From Chloroflexota bacterium (GTDB lineage Bacteria; Chloroflexota; Anaerolineae; Aggregatilineales; Phototrophicaceae), in NCBI GenBank assembly GCA_016223085.1, contig JACRPS010000003.1, positions 685,666 through 749,665 on the forward strand: a stretch of DNA of 64,000 bases, written 5' to 3'. Both the position numbers and the translations under genes were made by a program. The notes below the pieces were generated by a model. It was given only the letters and a program-made list of their open reading frames with translations, was not told the DNA's origin and did no database searches. Every line of letters starts with the position of its first letter. Within the stretch, counting starts at the first letter, position 1. Of the stretch, positions 43,094-50,789 are shown one piece after another.

Positions 43094-44032
43094 TTAGTCC
43101 TCCAGATGCGCGTACAGCGCCGTCGAGAGATACCGTTCTCCAAACGAGGGGATAATCACCACGATCAGCTTGCCGGCGTTTTCCGGGCGGGCGGCCACCT
43201 GCAGGGCAGCCCATGTCGCCGCGCCGGACGAAATGCCGACCAGCAGCCCTTCCTGCGTCGCCATCTTCCGGGCGATGTCTATCGCATCATCGCCAGTCAC
43301 GGTGATGATTTCGTCGTAAATCTTCGTATTCAGGATGCCCGGCACGAAGCCCGCGCCGATACCCTGAATCGGGTGCGGCCCCTTCTGCCCGCCGGACAGC
43401 ACCGGCGACGCAGCCGGTTCAACCGCGACCATCTTTACCGACGGCTTGCGCGCCTTCAGCACCTCGCCCACGCCGGTGATCGTGCCGCCCGTGCCGATGC
43501 CCGATACCACGATGTCCACCTGGCCGTCGGTATCGCGCCAGATTTCTTCGGCGGTGGTGCGGCGGTGAATTTCCGGGTTGGCCGGGTTTTCAAACTGCTG
43601 CGGAATCCAGGCGTTGGGTGTGTTCGCGGCGATTTCCTCGGCTTTGGCAATTGCGCCGGGCATCCCGTTTGGCCCCGGCGTCAGCACCAGTTCCGCGCCG
43701 TAAGCCCGCAGCAGCTTGCGCCGTTCCTTGCTCATCGTCTCGGGCATGACCAGAATCAGCCGGTAGCCGCGCTGTGCCGCGACCATCGCCAGCGCGATGC
43801 CGGTGTTACCGCTGGTCGGCTCGACCAGAACGGTATCCTTGTTGATGATGCCGGCCCGTTCGGCGGCTTCGACCATCGCCACCCCGATGCGGTCTTTGAC
43901 GCTGTGCGCCGGGTTGTAATATTCCAGCTTGGCGACGATCTGGCCCGGCAGTCCTTCCGCCAGCCGGTTGATGCGCACCAGCGGGGTGTTGCCAATCAAC
44001 TGTGTTACATTGTCTGCGATCTTCACGATCAT
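43094..44032 (-). CDS. cysK: Cysteine synthase A
   Basis: A 312-residue PLP enzyme that converts O-acetylserine and sulfide to cysteine. Lys46 in NPAHSVKDR forms the Schiff base, [13 protein letters not shown] binds substrate, and [18 protein letters not shown] binds the cofactor phosphate. The start at 44032 gives the usual N-terminus ([17 protein letters not shown]); its AGGAG site is very close, and ATG 44044 is the alternative. It is the first gene of a cysK-cysE operon whose 206-base leader carries a Cys-codon-rich reading frame and an intrinsic terminator, implying control by cysteine supply. Confidence 0.95.
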   Translation of the reverse strand: MIVKIADNVTQLIGNTPLVRINRLAEGLPGQIVAKLEYYNPAHSVKDRIGVAMVEAAERAGIINKDTVLVEPTSGNTGIALAMVAAQRGYRLILVMPETMSKERRKLLRAYGAELVLTPGPNGMPGAIAKAEEIAANTPNAWIPQQFENPANPEIHRRTTAEEIWRDTDGQVDIVVSGIGTGGTITGVGEVLKARKPSVKMVAVEPAASPVLSGGQKGPHPIQGIGAGFVPGILNTKIYDEIITVTGDDAIDIARKMATQEGLLVGISSGAATWAALQVAARPENAGKLIVVIIPSFGERYLSTALYAHLED

Positions 44033-44081
44033 GTCTCCTGGCATTTGGTGGTTGGCGGTTGGCCGCCAGCCATCAGCAGAG

Positions 44082-44118
44082 TAAAAATAAAAACGGGCCA
44101 CTCCTGAGAGTGACCCGT
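44082..44118 (-). terminator. Intrinsic terminator in the cysK leader
   Basis: On the minus strand, an 11-pair stem (44108-44118 with 44093-44103, one G-U pair) with a TCAG loop is followed by TTTTTATTTTT. It lies between the Cys-rich leader frame and cysK, 50 bases before the cysK start, so read-through is needed for expression. Confidence 0.85.
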
Positions 44119-44189
44119 CCGTTGGCTGCAATCCGTCTCTGTCGGCCCCTAGCAACGGCGTATCACACCACAGGAGAACTCCGTAGTGT
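44110..44189 (-). promoter_or_regulatory. Mutually exclusive leader RNA structures (attenuator 1:2 and 2:3)
   Basis: Segment 1 ACACTACGG (44181-44189) pairs with segment 2 CTGTGGTGT (44165-44173) around a 7-base loop. An overlapping part of segment 2 can instead pair with segment 3: GTGAT (44162-44166) with GTCAC (44110-44114), and CCGTTG (44153-44158) with CAACGG (44119-44124). Segment 3 overlaps the 5' arm of the terminator, so the second pairing would act as an antiterminator. A ribosome stalled at the Cys cluster would cover segment 1; one at the stop codon would cover segment 2. Confidence 0.65.
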
Positions 44190-44238
44190 CTTCACAACAG
44201 GGACAACAACAGGTGAAATGTGCCATTCGTGTTTGCAT
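44149..44238 (-). CDS. Cysteine-rich leader peptide of the cysK-cysE attenuator
   Basis: A 29-codon frame read from ATG 44238 (or 25 codons from ATG 44226) to TAG 44149-44151. It contains seven Cys codons: TGT-TGT-TGT-CCC-TGT-TGT at 44194-44211, one TGT at 44170-44172 and one TGC as the last sense codon. Six of seven are TGT, which the GC-rich genes here rarely use. The peptide has no domain or hydrophobic segment; it is a sensor whose translation depends on charged Cys-tRNA. The first ATG coincides with the predicted transcript start, suggesting leaderless translation; no Shine-Dalgarno site is visible for either ATG. Confidence 0.8.
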   Translation of the reverse strand: MQTRMAHFTCCCPCCEDTTEFSCGVIRRC

Positions 44239-44245
44239 AGCTATC

Positions 44246-44274
44246 ATTGTATGATAGACGCAGGAAACATTCAA
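44246..44274 (-). promoter_or_regulatory. Sigma70-like promoter of cys leader
   Basis: -35 TTGAAT (44269-44274), 17-base spacer, -10 TACAAT (44246-44251), reading leftward. Transcription should start at 44238 or 44239, at the leader ATG. Confidence 0.7.
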
Positions 44275-44311
44275 CTGCTTACGCGCCCGATTCACTGATT
44301 CTTTACATTTG

Positions 44312-45376
44312 CTAACATCCCGCCACTTCCGCCGCGCGGCGGGCGATCAGCGGAATCATCGTGCGGAACGCATCAAAGCGCGCATCCTGCGTCTGGCCGC
44401 GCTGGTAACGCACGTATATCTGCGCGGCGATGACCACCAGCCGGAACAGGCCAAGCGCGTGGTAAAAATGAATGTTGGACACGTCGCGCCCGCTTTTTTC
44501 GGCATAACGCGCCACCAGTTCGGCGCGGGTCATAAAGCGGTCGTCGCCGACCGGCATCATGGCGGCGGCCTGTAAATACGGTGGATCATCCGGCTGCGAC
44601 CAGTACGTCAGCAGCGCGCCCAGGTCGGACAGCGGGTCGCCCAGCGTGCACATGTCCCAATCGAAAATCGCCACCATTTTGCCGGGGTCGTCTGCCGCCA
44701 GCATGACGTTATCCAGTTTGTAGTCGTTGTGTACCAGCGTCGGCGCGCCTTCCGGCGGCAGGTTGGCCTTCAGCCAATGATAGACCGCGTCCATCTGCGG
44801 CAGATCATCCACTTTGGCGTTTTGCCAGCGCGCGTACCAGCCTTCGACCTGCCGGGCGATAAAACCGGCGGGTTTGCCCAGCGTTTCCAGTCCCAGCGCG
44901 GCGTAATCCACCGCGTGAAAAGCCGCCAGCGCGTCAATCAGGGCTTCACTCATGCGGCGCGGCGCGTCCGGGATGGACGCAAATTCGTCGGGAAGCGACT
45001 TCCGCACCACCACGCCGCGCCGGCGTTCCATCACAAAAAACGGCGCGCCAATGATGGTGGCATCGTCGCAGAACAGGAAGGCGCGCGGCGCCAGTGGAAA
45101 GACCCGGTACAGCACCGACAGCACCCGGTATTCGCGGCCCATGTCGTGCGCCGAGGGTGCGACCGGCCCCAGCGGCGGGCGGCGCAGTACGTACTGGTGC
45201 GTACCGTAATCCAGCAAATAGGTGAGGTTGGCCGCGCCGCCGCCAAACTGCCGCACCGTCAGCGGCTGGTCGCTGCCGTCCAGTTGGCCGCGCAGGTACG
45301 CCGCGAGGCGGTCTTCGTCAAAACGCTCGTCGGCGCGTACGGGAATGGTGTCGGGGTTTGGAGGAAGATGGAGCAT
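44312..45376 (-). CDS. Phosphotransferase (APH/choline-kinase fold)
   Basis: A 354-residue protein of the aminoglycoside phosphotransferase superfamily, of the kind found alone or fused to acyl-CoA dehydrogenases (ACAD10-like). Visible are the Gly-rich start FGGGAANLTYLL, the Lys/Arg region QYVLRRPPLG, the catalytic loop LVHNDYKLDNVML and the metal-binding FDWDMCTLGDPLSDL. It probably phosphorylates a small hydroxylated substrate; antibiotic resistance should not be assumed. ATG 45376 is supported by homology to the usual N-terminus. Confidence 0.85.
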   Translation of the reverse strand: MLHLPPNPDTIPVRADERFDEDRLAAYLRGQLDGSDQPLTVRQFGGGAANLTYLLDYGTHQYVLRRPPLGPVAPSAHDMGREYRVLSVLYRVFPLAPRAFLFCDDATIIGAPFFVMERRRGVVVRKSLPDEFASIPDAPRRMSEALIDALAAFHAVDYAALGLETLGKPAGFIARQVEGWYARWQNAKVDDLPQMDAVYHWLKANLPPEGAPTLVHNDYKLDNVMLAADDPGKMVAIFDWDMCTLGDPLSDLGALLTYWSQPDDPPYLQAAAMMPVGDDRFMTRAELVARYAEKSGRDVSNIHFYHALGLFRLVVIAAQIYVRYQRGQTQDARFDAFRTMIPLIARRAAEVAGC

Positions 45377-45469
45377 AAACAAATCACCTGTTCCAGTAAA
45401 CCAGTCATTTTCGATATTGTTCCGTAGGGGTGAGGCCATGCTTCGCCCCATATGCAGTAACTTAATACC

Positions 45470-45541
45470 TATCCGTAAACCTCTTTTATCTGTCGGTAGG
45501 GGCACGGCATGCCGTGCCCCTACGAAGGGTTTATGGATAGA
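45470..45541. mobile_element. MITE-like element, family A (72 bp core)
   Basis: CTATCCGTAAACC ... GGGTTTATGGATAG ends around a GTAGGGGCACGG palindrome. It has the same 72-base length as the copy at 17606. Flanks read TTAATAC and ATACTTAA, so the true ends may extend to a TTAA on each side. Confidence 0.7.
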
Positions 45542-45594
45542 TACTTAATCCATGCTTCGCCCCTACAATATACCATCAGACGCGGACATGAAAA

Positions 45595-45645
45595 AACACA
45601 GCGCGGCAGGCCGGGAGGGAGAAATCGGAACTGTCGCGCTGTGTT
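45595..45645. repeat. Inverted repeat AACACAGCGCG
   Basis: Perfect 11-base arms AACACAGCGCG (45595-45605) and CGCGCTGTGTT (45635-45645) with a 29-base loop. Confidence 0.55.
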
Positions 45646-45807
45646 TGCTCTAATTTGCCCTCATTATGCCGCCAGCCGGCGCCGGGCAATAGTGAGGCTT
45701 GTCACCAACAAGCCTGTCACATAGCACATCAATCCTGATGCAATTCGACAGAAATTCCGTTACAATCAAGACATCCTTCATTTTTGGCTGTCCGAGACAA
45801 ACTAATC

Positions 45808-47016
45808 ATGCGCGTTCAACGGAGTCATTCCCGGCTGACGTTTCGCAAGCAGCGCCGCCGTCGGTCCGGCTGTTTATCATTGGCGGTGCTGTCCGGGGTG
45901 TTGATTAGCATTGCTTTTGTATCGTGGAACTGGCTCAGCCGTCAGGCCGGCACGGTGTCGCTGCGGGCCGGCGACAACAATCTGCTGGGGCAGGCGTTCC
46001 AGGCGTTTGAACGCGGCGAACTGGACAGCGCCATCAACCTCTCGCGGCAACTGCTGGCGCAGACGCCGGACAGCGCCGACGCACTGGCGATCCTGGTGCG
46101 GTCGCTCATCTACCGCAGCTACAGCGAATACAACCGCGCCCCTGACCGGAAGGCCGCGCTGCAACTGGCATCGGAAGCCGCCGGACGCTACGGCAGCAAT
46201 CAGAATATTCAGGCCGTCCATGCCTATGCGCTGCAGGCCGCCGGGAAGCCGGTGGAGGCGGCGCAGATCGCGCAGAAGGTGCTGAAAGCCGACCCGCAGA
46301 ATACACTGGCGCGGCTGGCAATGGGGCTGGCTTACGGCAGCGTCGGCAGCTTTGAAATCGCGCTGCGGGAGAGCCTGGAAGCCGCCAGCAGCCCGGTATG
46401 GCAGCTTGAAAGCCAGCGTGCGCTGGCAATCAGTTACAGCGACATGGGCGACTATGACAGCGCCATCCAGGCGATTCAACGCGCCATCAAGCTCAACCCG
46501 CGCCTGATTCCGCTGTACTTCGAGCGCGCCCTGTACGCCATGCAGCTTGGCGATGCCGACGCGGCGACGGCGGCCTATTTCCAGGTGCTGGCGATTGACC
46601 CGGATAACGTCAAGGCGCGGCTGCGGCTGTGCGAACTGTCCAGCCTGCTGCGGGAACATGACGCGGCGGTGAAATACTGCTCAGAGGTGACGGAGCGTGC
46701 CCCCAGCTTCGCCGACGGCTGGTATCGCCTGGGACTGGAACACTTCCTGAAGGGCGATTTTAAGGCGGCGCAAACGGCGCTGCACCGCTGTTCGGCGCTC
46801 CAGGTGATGCAGGACGTGCCGGTGAGCGAACGCCGCTTTGAGTGCTGGTATCTGCAGGGGCAGGCGGCGGAAATCCTGGGCGACTGTCCCAGCCTGCTGG
46901 CGACGTACAACGAATTCCGCGCGATGGCCGCCGATGAAGCCGTGCAGCAGACCTGGACCTACCCGCCGGAAGGCCCGCCGGGCTGCGTCCCGGCGACCGC
47001 GCAGGCCGGCAGTTGA
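45808..47016 (+). CDS. Membrane-anchored TPR protein
   Basis: A 402-residue protein: a basic N-terminus (RLTFRKQRRRRSG), one membrane span (LSLAVLSGVLISIAFVSW) and about eight tetratricopeptide repeats, e.g. AFQAFERGELDSAINLSRQL, ALAISYSDMGDYDSAIQAIQ and YFERALYAMQLGDADAA. The TPR part should face outside. ATG 45808 is chosen over TTG 45784 with limited evidence, as neither has a good ribosome site. It probably acts as a scaffold for envelope proteins. Confidence 0.8.
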   Translation: MRVQRSHSRLTFRKQRRRRSGCLSLAVLSGVLISIAFVSWNWLSRQAGTVSLRAGDNNLLGQAFQAFERGELDSAINLSRQLLAQTPDSADALAILVRSLIYRSYSEYNRAPDRKAALQLASEAAGRYGSNQNIQAVHAYALQAAGKPVEAAQIAQKVLKADPQNTLARLAMGLAYGSVGSFEIALRESLEAASSPVWQLESQRALAISYSDMGDYDSAIQAIQRAIKLNPRLIPLYFERALYAMQLGDADAATAAYFQVLAIDPDNVKARLRLCELSSLLREHDAAVKYCSEVTERAPSFADGWYRLGLEHFLKGDFKAAQTALHRCSALQVMQDVPVSERRFECWYLQGQAAEILGDCPSLLATYNEFRAMAADEAVQQTWTYPPEGPPGCVPATAQAGS

Positions 47017-47066
47017 CGCCACCTGACACAGCGCCCGCCGGTAAGAGCAGCGACAGTTACGATCAC

Positions 47067-47094
47067 GTAGGGACACGGCGTGATGTGTCCCTAC
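47067..47094. repeat. GTAGGG-armed palindrome
   Basis: Arms GTAGGGACACGGC and TGATGTGTCCCTAC (imperfect inside) between the TPR and DUF3124 genes. Confidence 0.6.
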
Positions 47095-47191
47095 CAGGTA
47101 TATACGCAAAATTCCCCATCCCCCGCCACCGACCGCTTGCGCAAGCCGCCAAAGCTGGTTACAGTGGACAGCCTGCCAGAGAGGTGACACG

Positions 47192-47713
47192 ATGAGCGGA
47201 ATGCTGCGGTTGGGTGGTCTGCTGCTTGCCAGTCTGTTGATCGCGGGCTGCGGTCAGACGGTTACGCCCGCCGTGCCGGCAGCCCCCACCCTGTCGGCAG
47301 ATCAACTGGCGGACCTCAACATTGTGACCGGGCAGTTGGTCTTCGTCCCGGCCTACTCCGAGATTGTGTCGGATTCCAGTCCCAACCTGCGGCTGTCCAC
47401 GACGTTAGCCGTCCACAATACCGATACGGATGACACGATCATCATCCGTTCTGTGCGTTACTACGATACCGACGGCGACCTGGTGCGCGAATTTATTGAT
47501 ACCCCCATCCAGCTTCAACCGCTGGCGACGGCGGGGTTTTTTGTGCCAACCGATGACACCACCGGCGGCTGGGGCGCCAACTTTCTGGTCGAATGGGTGG
47601 CCGAAAAGCCGGTGTATGAACCGGTCATCGAAGCTGTCATGGTCAGCAGCCGGGGAACGGAAGGGGTATCCTTCATCAGTCCGGGCCGCGTCATCAGCGA
47701 ACAGCAGCCGTAG
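47192..47713 (+). CDS. DUF3124 lipoprotein
   Basis: A 173-residue exported lipoprotein with signal peptide and lipobox LLIAGC (Cys at residue 20). The mature part matches DUF3124: QLVFVPAYSEIV, LSTTLAVHNTDTDD, SVRYYDTDGDLVREFI and the C-terminal GANFLVEWVAEKPV then PVIEAVM. The domain looks like a small beta-sandwich. No function is established. It is followed by the LiaF-like cluster, but 137 bases separate them. Confidence 0.85.
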   Translation: MSGMLRLGGLLLASLLIAGCGQTVTPAVPAAPTLSADQLADLNIVTGQLVFVPAYSEIVSDSSPNLRLSTTLAVHNTDTDDTIIIRSVRYYDTDGDLVREFIDTPIQLQPLATAGFFVPTDDTTGGWGANFLVEWVAEKPVYEPVIEAVMVSSRGTEGVSFISPGRVISEQQP

Positions 47714-47850
47714 CACTCGATTTCAACGGTAGTTCGATAGAGCTTTTCCGGCGACATGGTTCACTATGTCCCTTCGTTTTGCCGCGTTTGTGCAACTTCT
47801 ACCCCGCGAAGTTCGTATTCACACATAGTCAACACAACGGAGGAAGCGTT

Positions 47851-48198
47851 ATGGAAAAGCAGAAGCGCGACGTGGTTATCCAGTCGGGCGGCATGGTGGG
47901 GCGACCGGCCTCAACCCGCACGCTGGCAATCGTGCTGATCGCCGTGGGGGTGCTGTTCCTGCTCATCAACGCCGGTGTCTTCTCGTTCAACGACGTTGGG
48001 TCGTTCTTCGGCAGCATCGGCCAGTTCTTCGGTAATCTGGGTCGGACGATTGGCGAATTCTTCGGCAACCTGGGCGGCTCGCTGGGTCGCCTGTTTGGCA
48101 GCCTGGGCAGCACGATTGGCCGCTGGTGGCCGCTGCTGGTGATATTGCTGGGTGTGGCGCTGCTGTTCCGGCGCGGCAGATCCGCACGGGACGAATAA
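47851..48198 (+). CDS. Small LiaI-like membrane protein with Gly/Phe repeats
   Basis: A 115-residue protein with two membrane helices (LAIVLIAVGVLFLLINAGVF and WWPLLVILLGVALLF) joined by repeats of the form IGQFFGNLGRTIGEFFGNLG and GRLFGSLGST, an amphipathic helix-like pattern. It resembles the LiaI/DUF5668 half of envelope-stress proteins. GGAGG seven bases upstream fixes the start. It is the first gene of a three-gene set (47851, 48210, 49324). Confidence 0.75.
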   Translation: MEKQKRDVVIQSGGMVGRPASTRTLAIVLIAVGVLFLLINAGVFSFNDVGSFFGSIGQFFGNLGRTIGEFFGNLGGSLGRLFGSLGSTIGRWWPLLVILLGVALLFRRGRSARDE

Positions 48199-48209
48199 GG
48201 GGGACAATC

Positions 48210-49220
48210 ATGCAGGGACGTATGGAATACCGCAGTTTATTCTGGCCGCTGCTCCTGATCGGCGTGGGGGTGATCTGGCTGCTGTCGAACACAGGTGTGC
48301 TGTCGGTGGCGAATATCAGCGTCTTGGCCCGGCTGTGGCCGCTGCTGCTGATTGTGATCGGCCTCGACCTGCTCTATGGCCGCCAGTCGCCGCGCCTCGG
48401 CGCGCTCATCGGCGTCGGCGCGCTGGCGCTCATCATTGTGCTGATGCTGGTCGGTCCGGCGCTGGGCTGGGCGGCAGACGTGGACGTGAAGTCCGCCAGC
48501 TACGATGAACCGCTAGGGGACGCCAGCACCGCGCAGATAACAGTCGGCGCGGGCGTTGGGGGTGTGACGGTCAGGCCACTGCGCGACTCGACCAACCTGT
48601 TTGAAGCGGACATTACCTATGTGGGGCAGGTGGACTTCAGCGTCGGTGGCGGCTCAAACCGGGTGCTGAATCTCAGTCAGCGCGGCGAAACGTCATTCAA
48701 CATCGGCTTCCTGGGGTTTCTATTTAACCCCGACCAGCAGTTGGAATGGAACGTGCGGATTAACCCGGACGTGCCGCTTGATTTGATCGTGAACGCCGGT
48801 ACAGGCGGGCTAACGCTCGATCTGAGTGACTTCGCCCAGCTTACCGGGGTGCAGGTTGACGCGGGCACTGGCGGCATGGATGTAACCCTGCCCGCGACCG
48901 AAAGTCGCTACGAGGCGAAAGTTTCCGCCGGTACGGGCGGCAGCACCATCCGTATCGAAGACGGCGCCTCGCTGGACTTAACCGCCAGCGCCGGCACCGG
49001 CGGCTTTACGATTGACGTGCCGGACGACGCGGCGGTGCGGCTGGTCGCCAGCACCGGCACCGGCGGCATCACCGTGCCGTCATTCCTGAAGCGCGTCGGC
49101 GGCGAAGACAACAGCTTTGTTGGCGATTCCGGCACGTGGGAAACAGACGGTTTCACTACCGCGTCAAACCCGATCACGATTGAGTTTGACGGTGGCACCG
49201 GTGGGCTGACCGTTCAGTAA
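48210..49220 (+). CDS. LiaF-like membrane protein with GTGG beta-solenoid
   Basis: A 336-residue protein. Residues 5-95 hold about four membrane helices in LiaF style (RSLFWPLLLIGVGVIWLL, LARLWPLLLIVIGLDLLYG). The remainder is an extracytoplasmic or cytoplasmic beta domain with six AGTGG/GGTGG turns spaced 21-22 residues apart (AGTGGLTLDLS, AGTGGMDVTLP, AGTGGSTIRIE, AGTGGFTIDVP), like the DUF4097/toastrack repeats. Related LiaF proteins sense cell-envelope stress. It begins 11 bases after the previous stop, with AAGGGGG upstream. Confidence 0.82.
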   Translation: MQGRMEYRSLFWPLLLIGVGVIWLLSNTGVLSVANISVLARLWPLLLIVIGLDLLYGRQSPRLGALIGVGALALIIVLMLVGPALGWAADVDVKSASYDEPLGDASTAQITVGAGVGGVTVRPLRDSTNLFEADITYVGQVDFSVGGGSNRVLNLSQRGETSFNIGFLGFLFNPDQQLEWNVRINPDVPLDLIVNAGTGGLTLDLSDFAQLTGVQVDAGTGGMDVTLPATESRYEAKVSAGTGGSTIRIEDGASLDLTASAGTGGFTIDVPDDAAVRLVASTGTGGITVPSFLKRVGGEDNSFVGDSGTWETDGFTTASNPITIEFDGGTGGLTVQ

Positions 49221-49235
49221 CTGTGATAACAGGCT

Positions 49236-49263
49236 GTACGGACACGATATATGGTGTCCGTAC
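49236..49263. repeat. GTACGG-armed palindrome
   Basis: Arms GTACGGACACGAT and GTGTCCGTAC. Both arms carry the same G-to-C change relative to GTAGGG, so pairing is kept. A second decayed unit follows at about 49274-49298. Confidence 0.6.
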
Positions 49264-49323
49264 AACTATTCTCATAGGGACATGGTGTGCCGTGTCCCAA
49301 AAACACGATCAAGGAGACAAATC

Positions 49324-50172
49324 ATGAGCGAACAGAATCCCCAGGACAAGAAATACGTCACCGAATGGTCGTTCTCGTTCGACAAACTTGGCGAGAGCAT
49401 CAACAGGCTGCTCGGTTCGGTCGGCGTGAGCGAAGCGGAAGTCAAGCAGGCCAGCTATACCGAGCCGGTGGGCGGGGCGATTGCCGCCAGAATCAAACTT
49501 GGCCCGGCGGTCGGGCAGATCAGCGTGAACGCGCTGGCGGCATCCGACAACCTGTTTGAAGCCGAGGTATCCTACGTCGGCGAAATCGAATACAGTGTGA
49601 CCGGCGACGCCGAAAAGACGATCCGTCTGGGACAGAAAACCGGGCCAATTGGCAGCCAGGTGAAGGCCGTATTAAATCAGGTCGCCAACCGCGATGATCT
49701 CTACCTGAAGGTGGGCATCAGTCCGAACGTGCCGGTTAAGCTGGATTTGGATGGCGGCGTGGGTGTGTCACGGCTGGACTTAAGCGGCCTGCGCCTGACC
49801 GAGGTAGAGATTGACGGCGGCGTGGGCGAAACGTTCCTGACGCTGCCCGCCGGCGACAGCCGCTATGTGGCGAAGATTGACGGTGGCGTGGGCGCGACGC
49901 ACGTCACAATTGCCGATGGCGCGGCGCTCAACCTGCGGCTTGAAGGTGGTGTGGGCGGCATTGATATTCACGTTCCGGCCAACGCGGCGGTGCGCGTGGA
50001 AGCGGAAGGCGGCGTCGGCGGCGTGAGTGTGCCGGGACACTTCAACCGCGTGCGCGGCGGCGACGGTTTTATCGGCATGAACGGCGTGTGGGAAACCACC
50101 GGTTTTAACCTGGCCGCCACGCAGATTTACATCCACTTCAGCGGTGGTGTCGGCGGGCTGAAGATTGTGTAG
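49324..50172 (+). CDS. Soluble paralogue of the GTGG beta-solenoid protein
   Basis: A 282-residue protein that aligns with the C-terminal domain of the preceding gene (KQASYTEPVGGAIAARI versus KSASYDEPLGDASTAQI) but has no membrane helix or signal peptide. Its turns read DGGVG/EGGVG instead of AGTGG, again 21-22 residues apart (DGGVGVSRLDLS, DGGVGETFLTLP, DGGVGATHVTIA, EGGVGGIDIHVP). The N-terminus (TEWSFSFDKLGESINRLLG) is a charged amphipathic helix. It may be a cytoplasmic counterpart of the membrane version. AAGGAGA upstream supports the start. Confidence 0.8.
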   Translation: MSEQNPQDKKYVTEWSFSFDKLGESINRLLGSVGVSEAEVKQASYTEPVGGAIAARIKLGPAVGQISVNALAASDNLFEAEVSYVGEIEYSVTGDAEKTIRLGQKTGPIGSQVKAVLNQVANRDDLYLKVGISPNVPVKLDLDGGVGVSRLDLSGLRLTEVEIDGGVGETFLTLPAGDSRYVAKIDGGVGATHVTIADGAALNLRLEGGVGGIDIHVPANAAVRVEAEGGVGGVSVPGHFNRVRGGDGFIGMNGVWETTGFNLAATQIYIHFSGGVGGLKIV

Positions 50173-50531
50173 TGGCCTGTGGGAACACGGCGACGCCATG
50201 TTCCCACATGTGGACGTAGACGCAGCAGGGGCGCAGCATACTGCGCCCCATACCTGCCAGTTTAAACGTTATGTGCCGTCAGCGGCTGAAGAACTTATGG
50301 TTAAATGAAAACCGATACATAGACTTTTCGTAGGGGCGAACCGGCGGTACGCCCCTACATTCTATGAATCTGTTTTCGGTCATCCATTAGCTTGCTCGTC
50401 TTTCCCAGCCACCTTCCGCACGGCTTCCGGCGTCCAGCGCGGCCACCCACAGCCTTATCTGGGTACACATAGGGGGGGCCCACTGCTGTGCGCCCCTGCG
50501 ATTCTGCCAGCTGGTAAGGATGCGTTTGTAG
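50173..50531. repeat. Intergenic repeats including family B
   Basis: About 360 bases: two decayed GTAGGG-type palindromes (50175-50250), a complete family B element at 50295-50389, and a GGCGTCC-type hairpin remnant near 50405-50450. No gene seen. Confidence 0.6.
50295..50389. mobile_element. MITE-like element, family B (95 bp)
   Basis: Terminal inverted repeats of about 26 bases, roughly 19 matching: left TTATGGTTAAATGAAAACC, right (reverse complement) a TGGATGACCGAAAAC-type sequence. A GTAGGGGCGAACC palindrome sits in the centre. This is the cleanest copy. Confidence 0.65.
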
Positions 50532-50780
50532 CTACGGTTTAGGCGCTTCGGCTTCGGACGGTTCTTCGTCCTTGTCTTCCCAACTGATAATCCAGACACA
50601 TGCGCCCGCCACCAGCACGGTCGCCACGATCAGCGCCACCCACTGCGTCGGCAGCAGACCCACGTCGCGGGCTTCGATCACCAGCAGGATGACCATACCC
50701 AGCGACAGGATGATCCAGGCCGCCAGACGTGGGTGTACCATCATCCAGCGGAACAGGGGAAATTGTTCAAGACGTTTCAT
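50532..50780 (-). CDS. Small two-span membrane protein
   Basis: An 82-residue protein with two membrane helices (AAWIILSLGMVILLVIEA and WVALIVATVLVAGACVWII) and an acidic C-terminus (EDKDEEPSEAEAPKP). It starts nine bases after the coaE stop, so it is probably in the same transcript. I do not recognise the family. Confidence 0.7.
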   Translation of the reverse strand: MKRLEQFPLFRWMMVHPRLAAWIILSLGMVILLVIEARDVGLLPTQWVALIVATVLVAGACVWIISWEDKDEEPSEAEAPKP

Positions 50781-50789
50781 TGCCTAACC

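Larger units (their letters stand above)
45377..45807. repeat. Divergent intergenic region with family A element
   Basis: It contains a full family A copy (45470-45541), decayed GTAGGGGTGAGG fragments on both sides, and a long inverted repeat at 45595-45645. Promoters for both flanking genes must lie here; none is clear. Confidence 0.5.

Noticed and set aside
43106-44107. 333-codon open frame on the plus strand opposite cysK
   Set aside because: Antisense to cysK, which has all family motifs. The translated frame is Arg/His-rich and featureless.
44082-44250. SAM-I/SAM-II riboswitch or T-box in the cysK leader
   Set aside because: The conserved SAM-I core and the T-box AGGGTGGNACCGCG sequence are absent. 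A translated Cys-rich frame with alternative stems explains the leader better.
44312-45376. Aminoglycoside resistance gene
   Set aside because: The APH fold is present, but the sequence fits the broad ACAD10-like phosphotransferase group. The resistance name would be unsupported.
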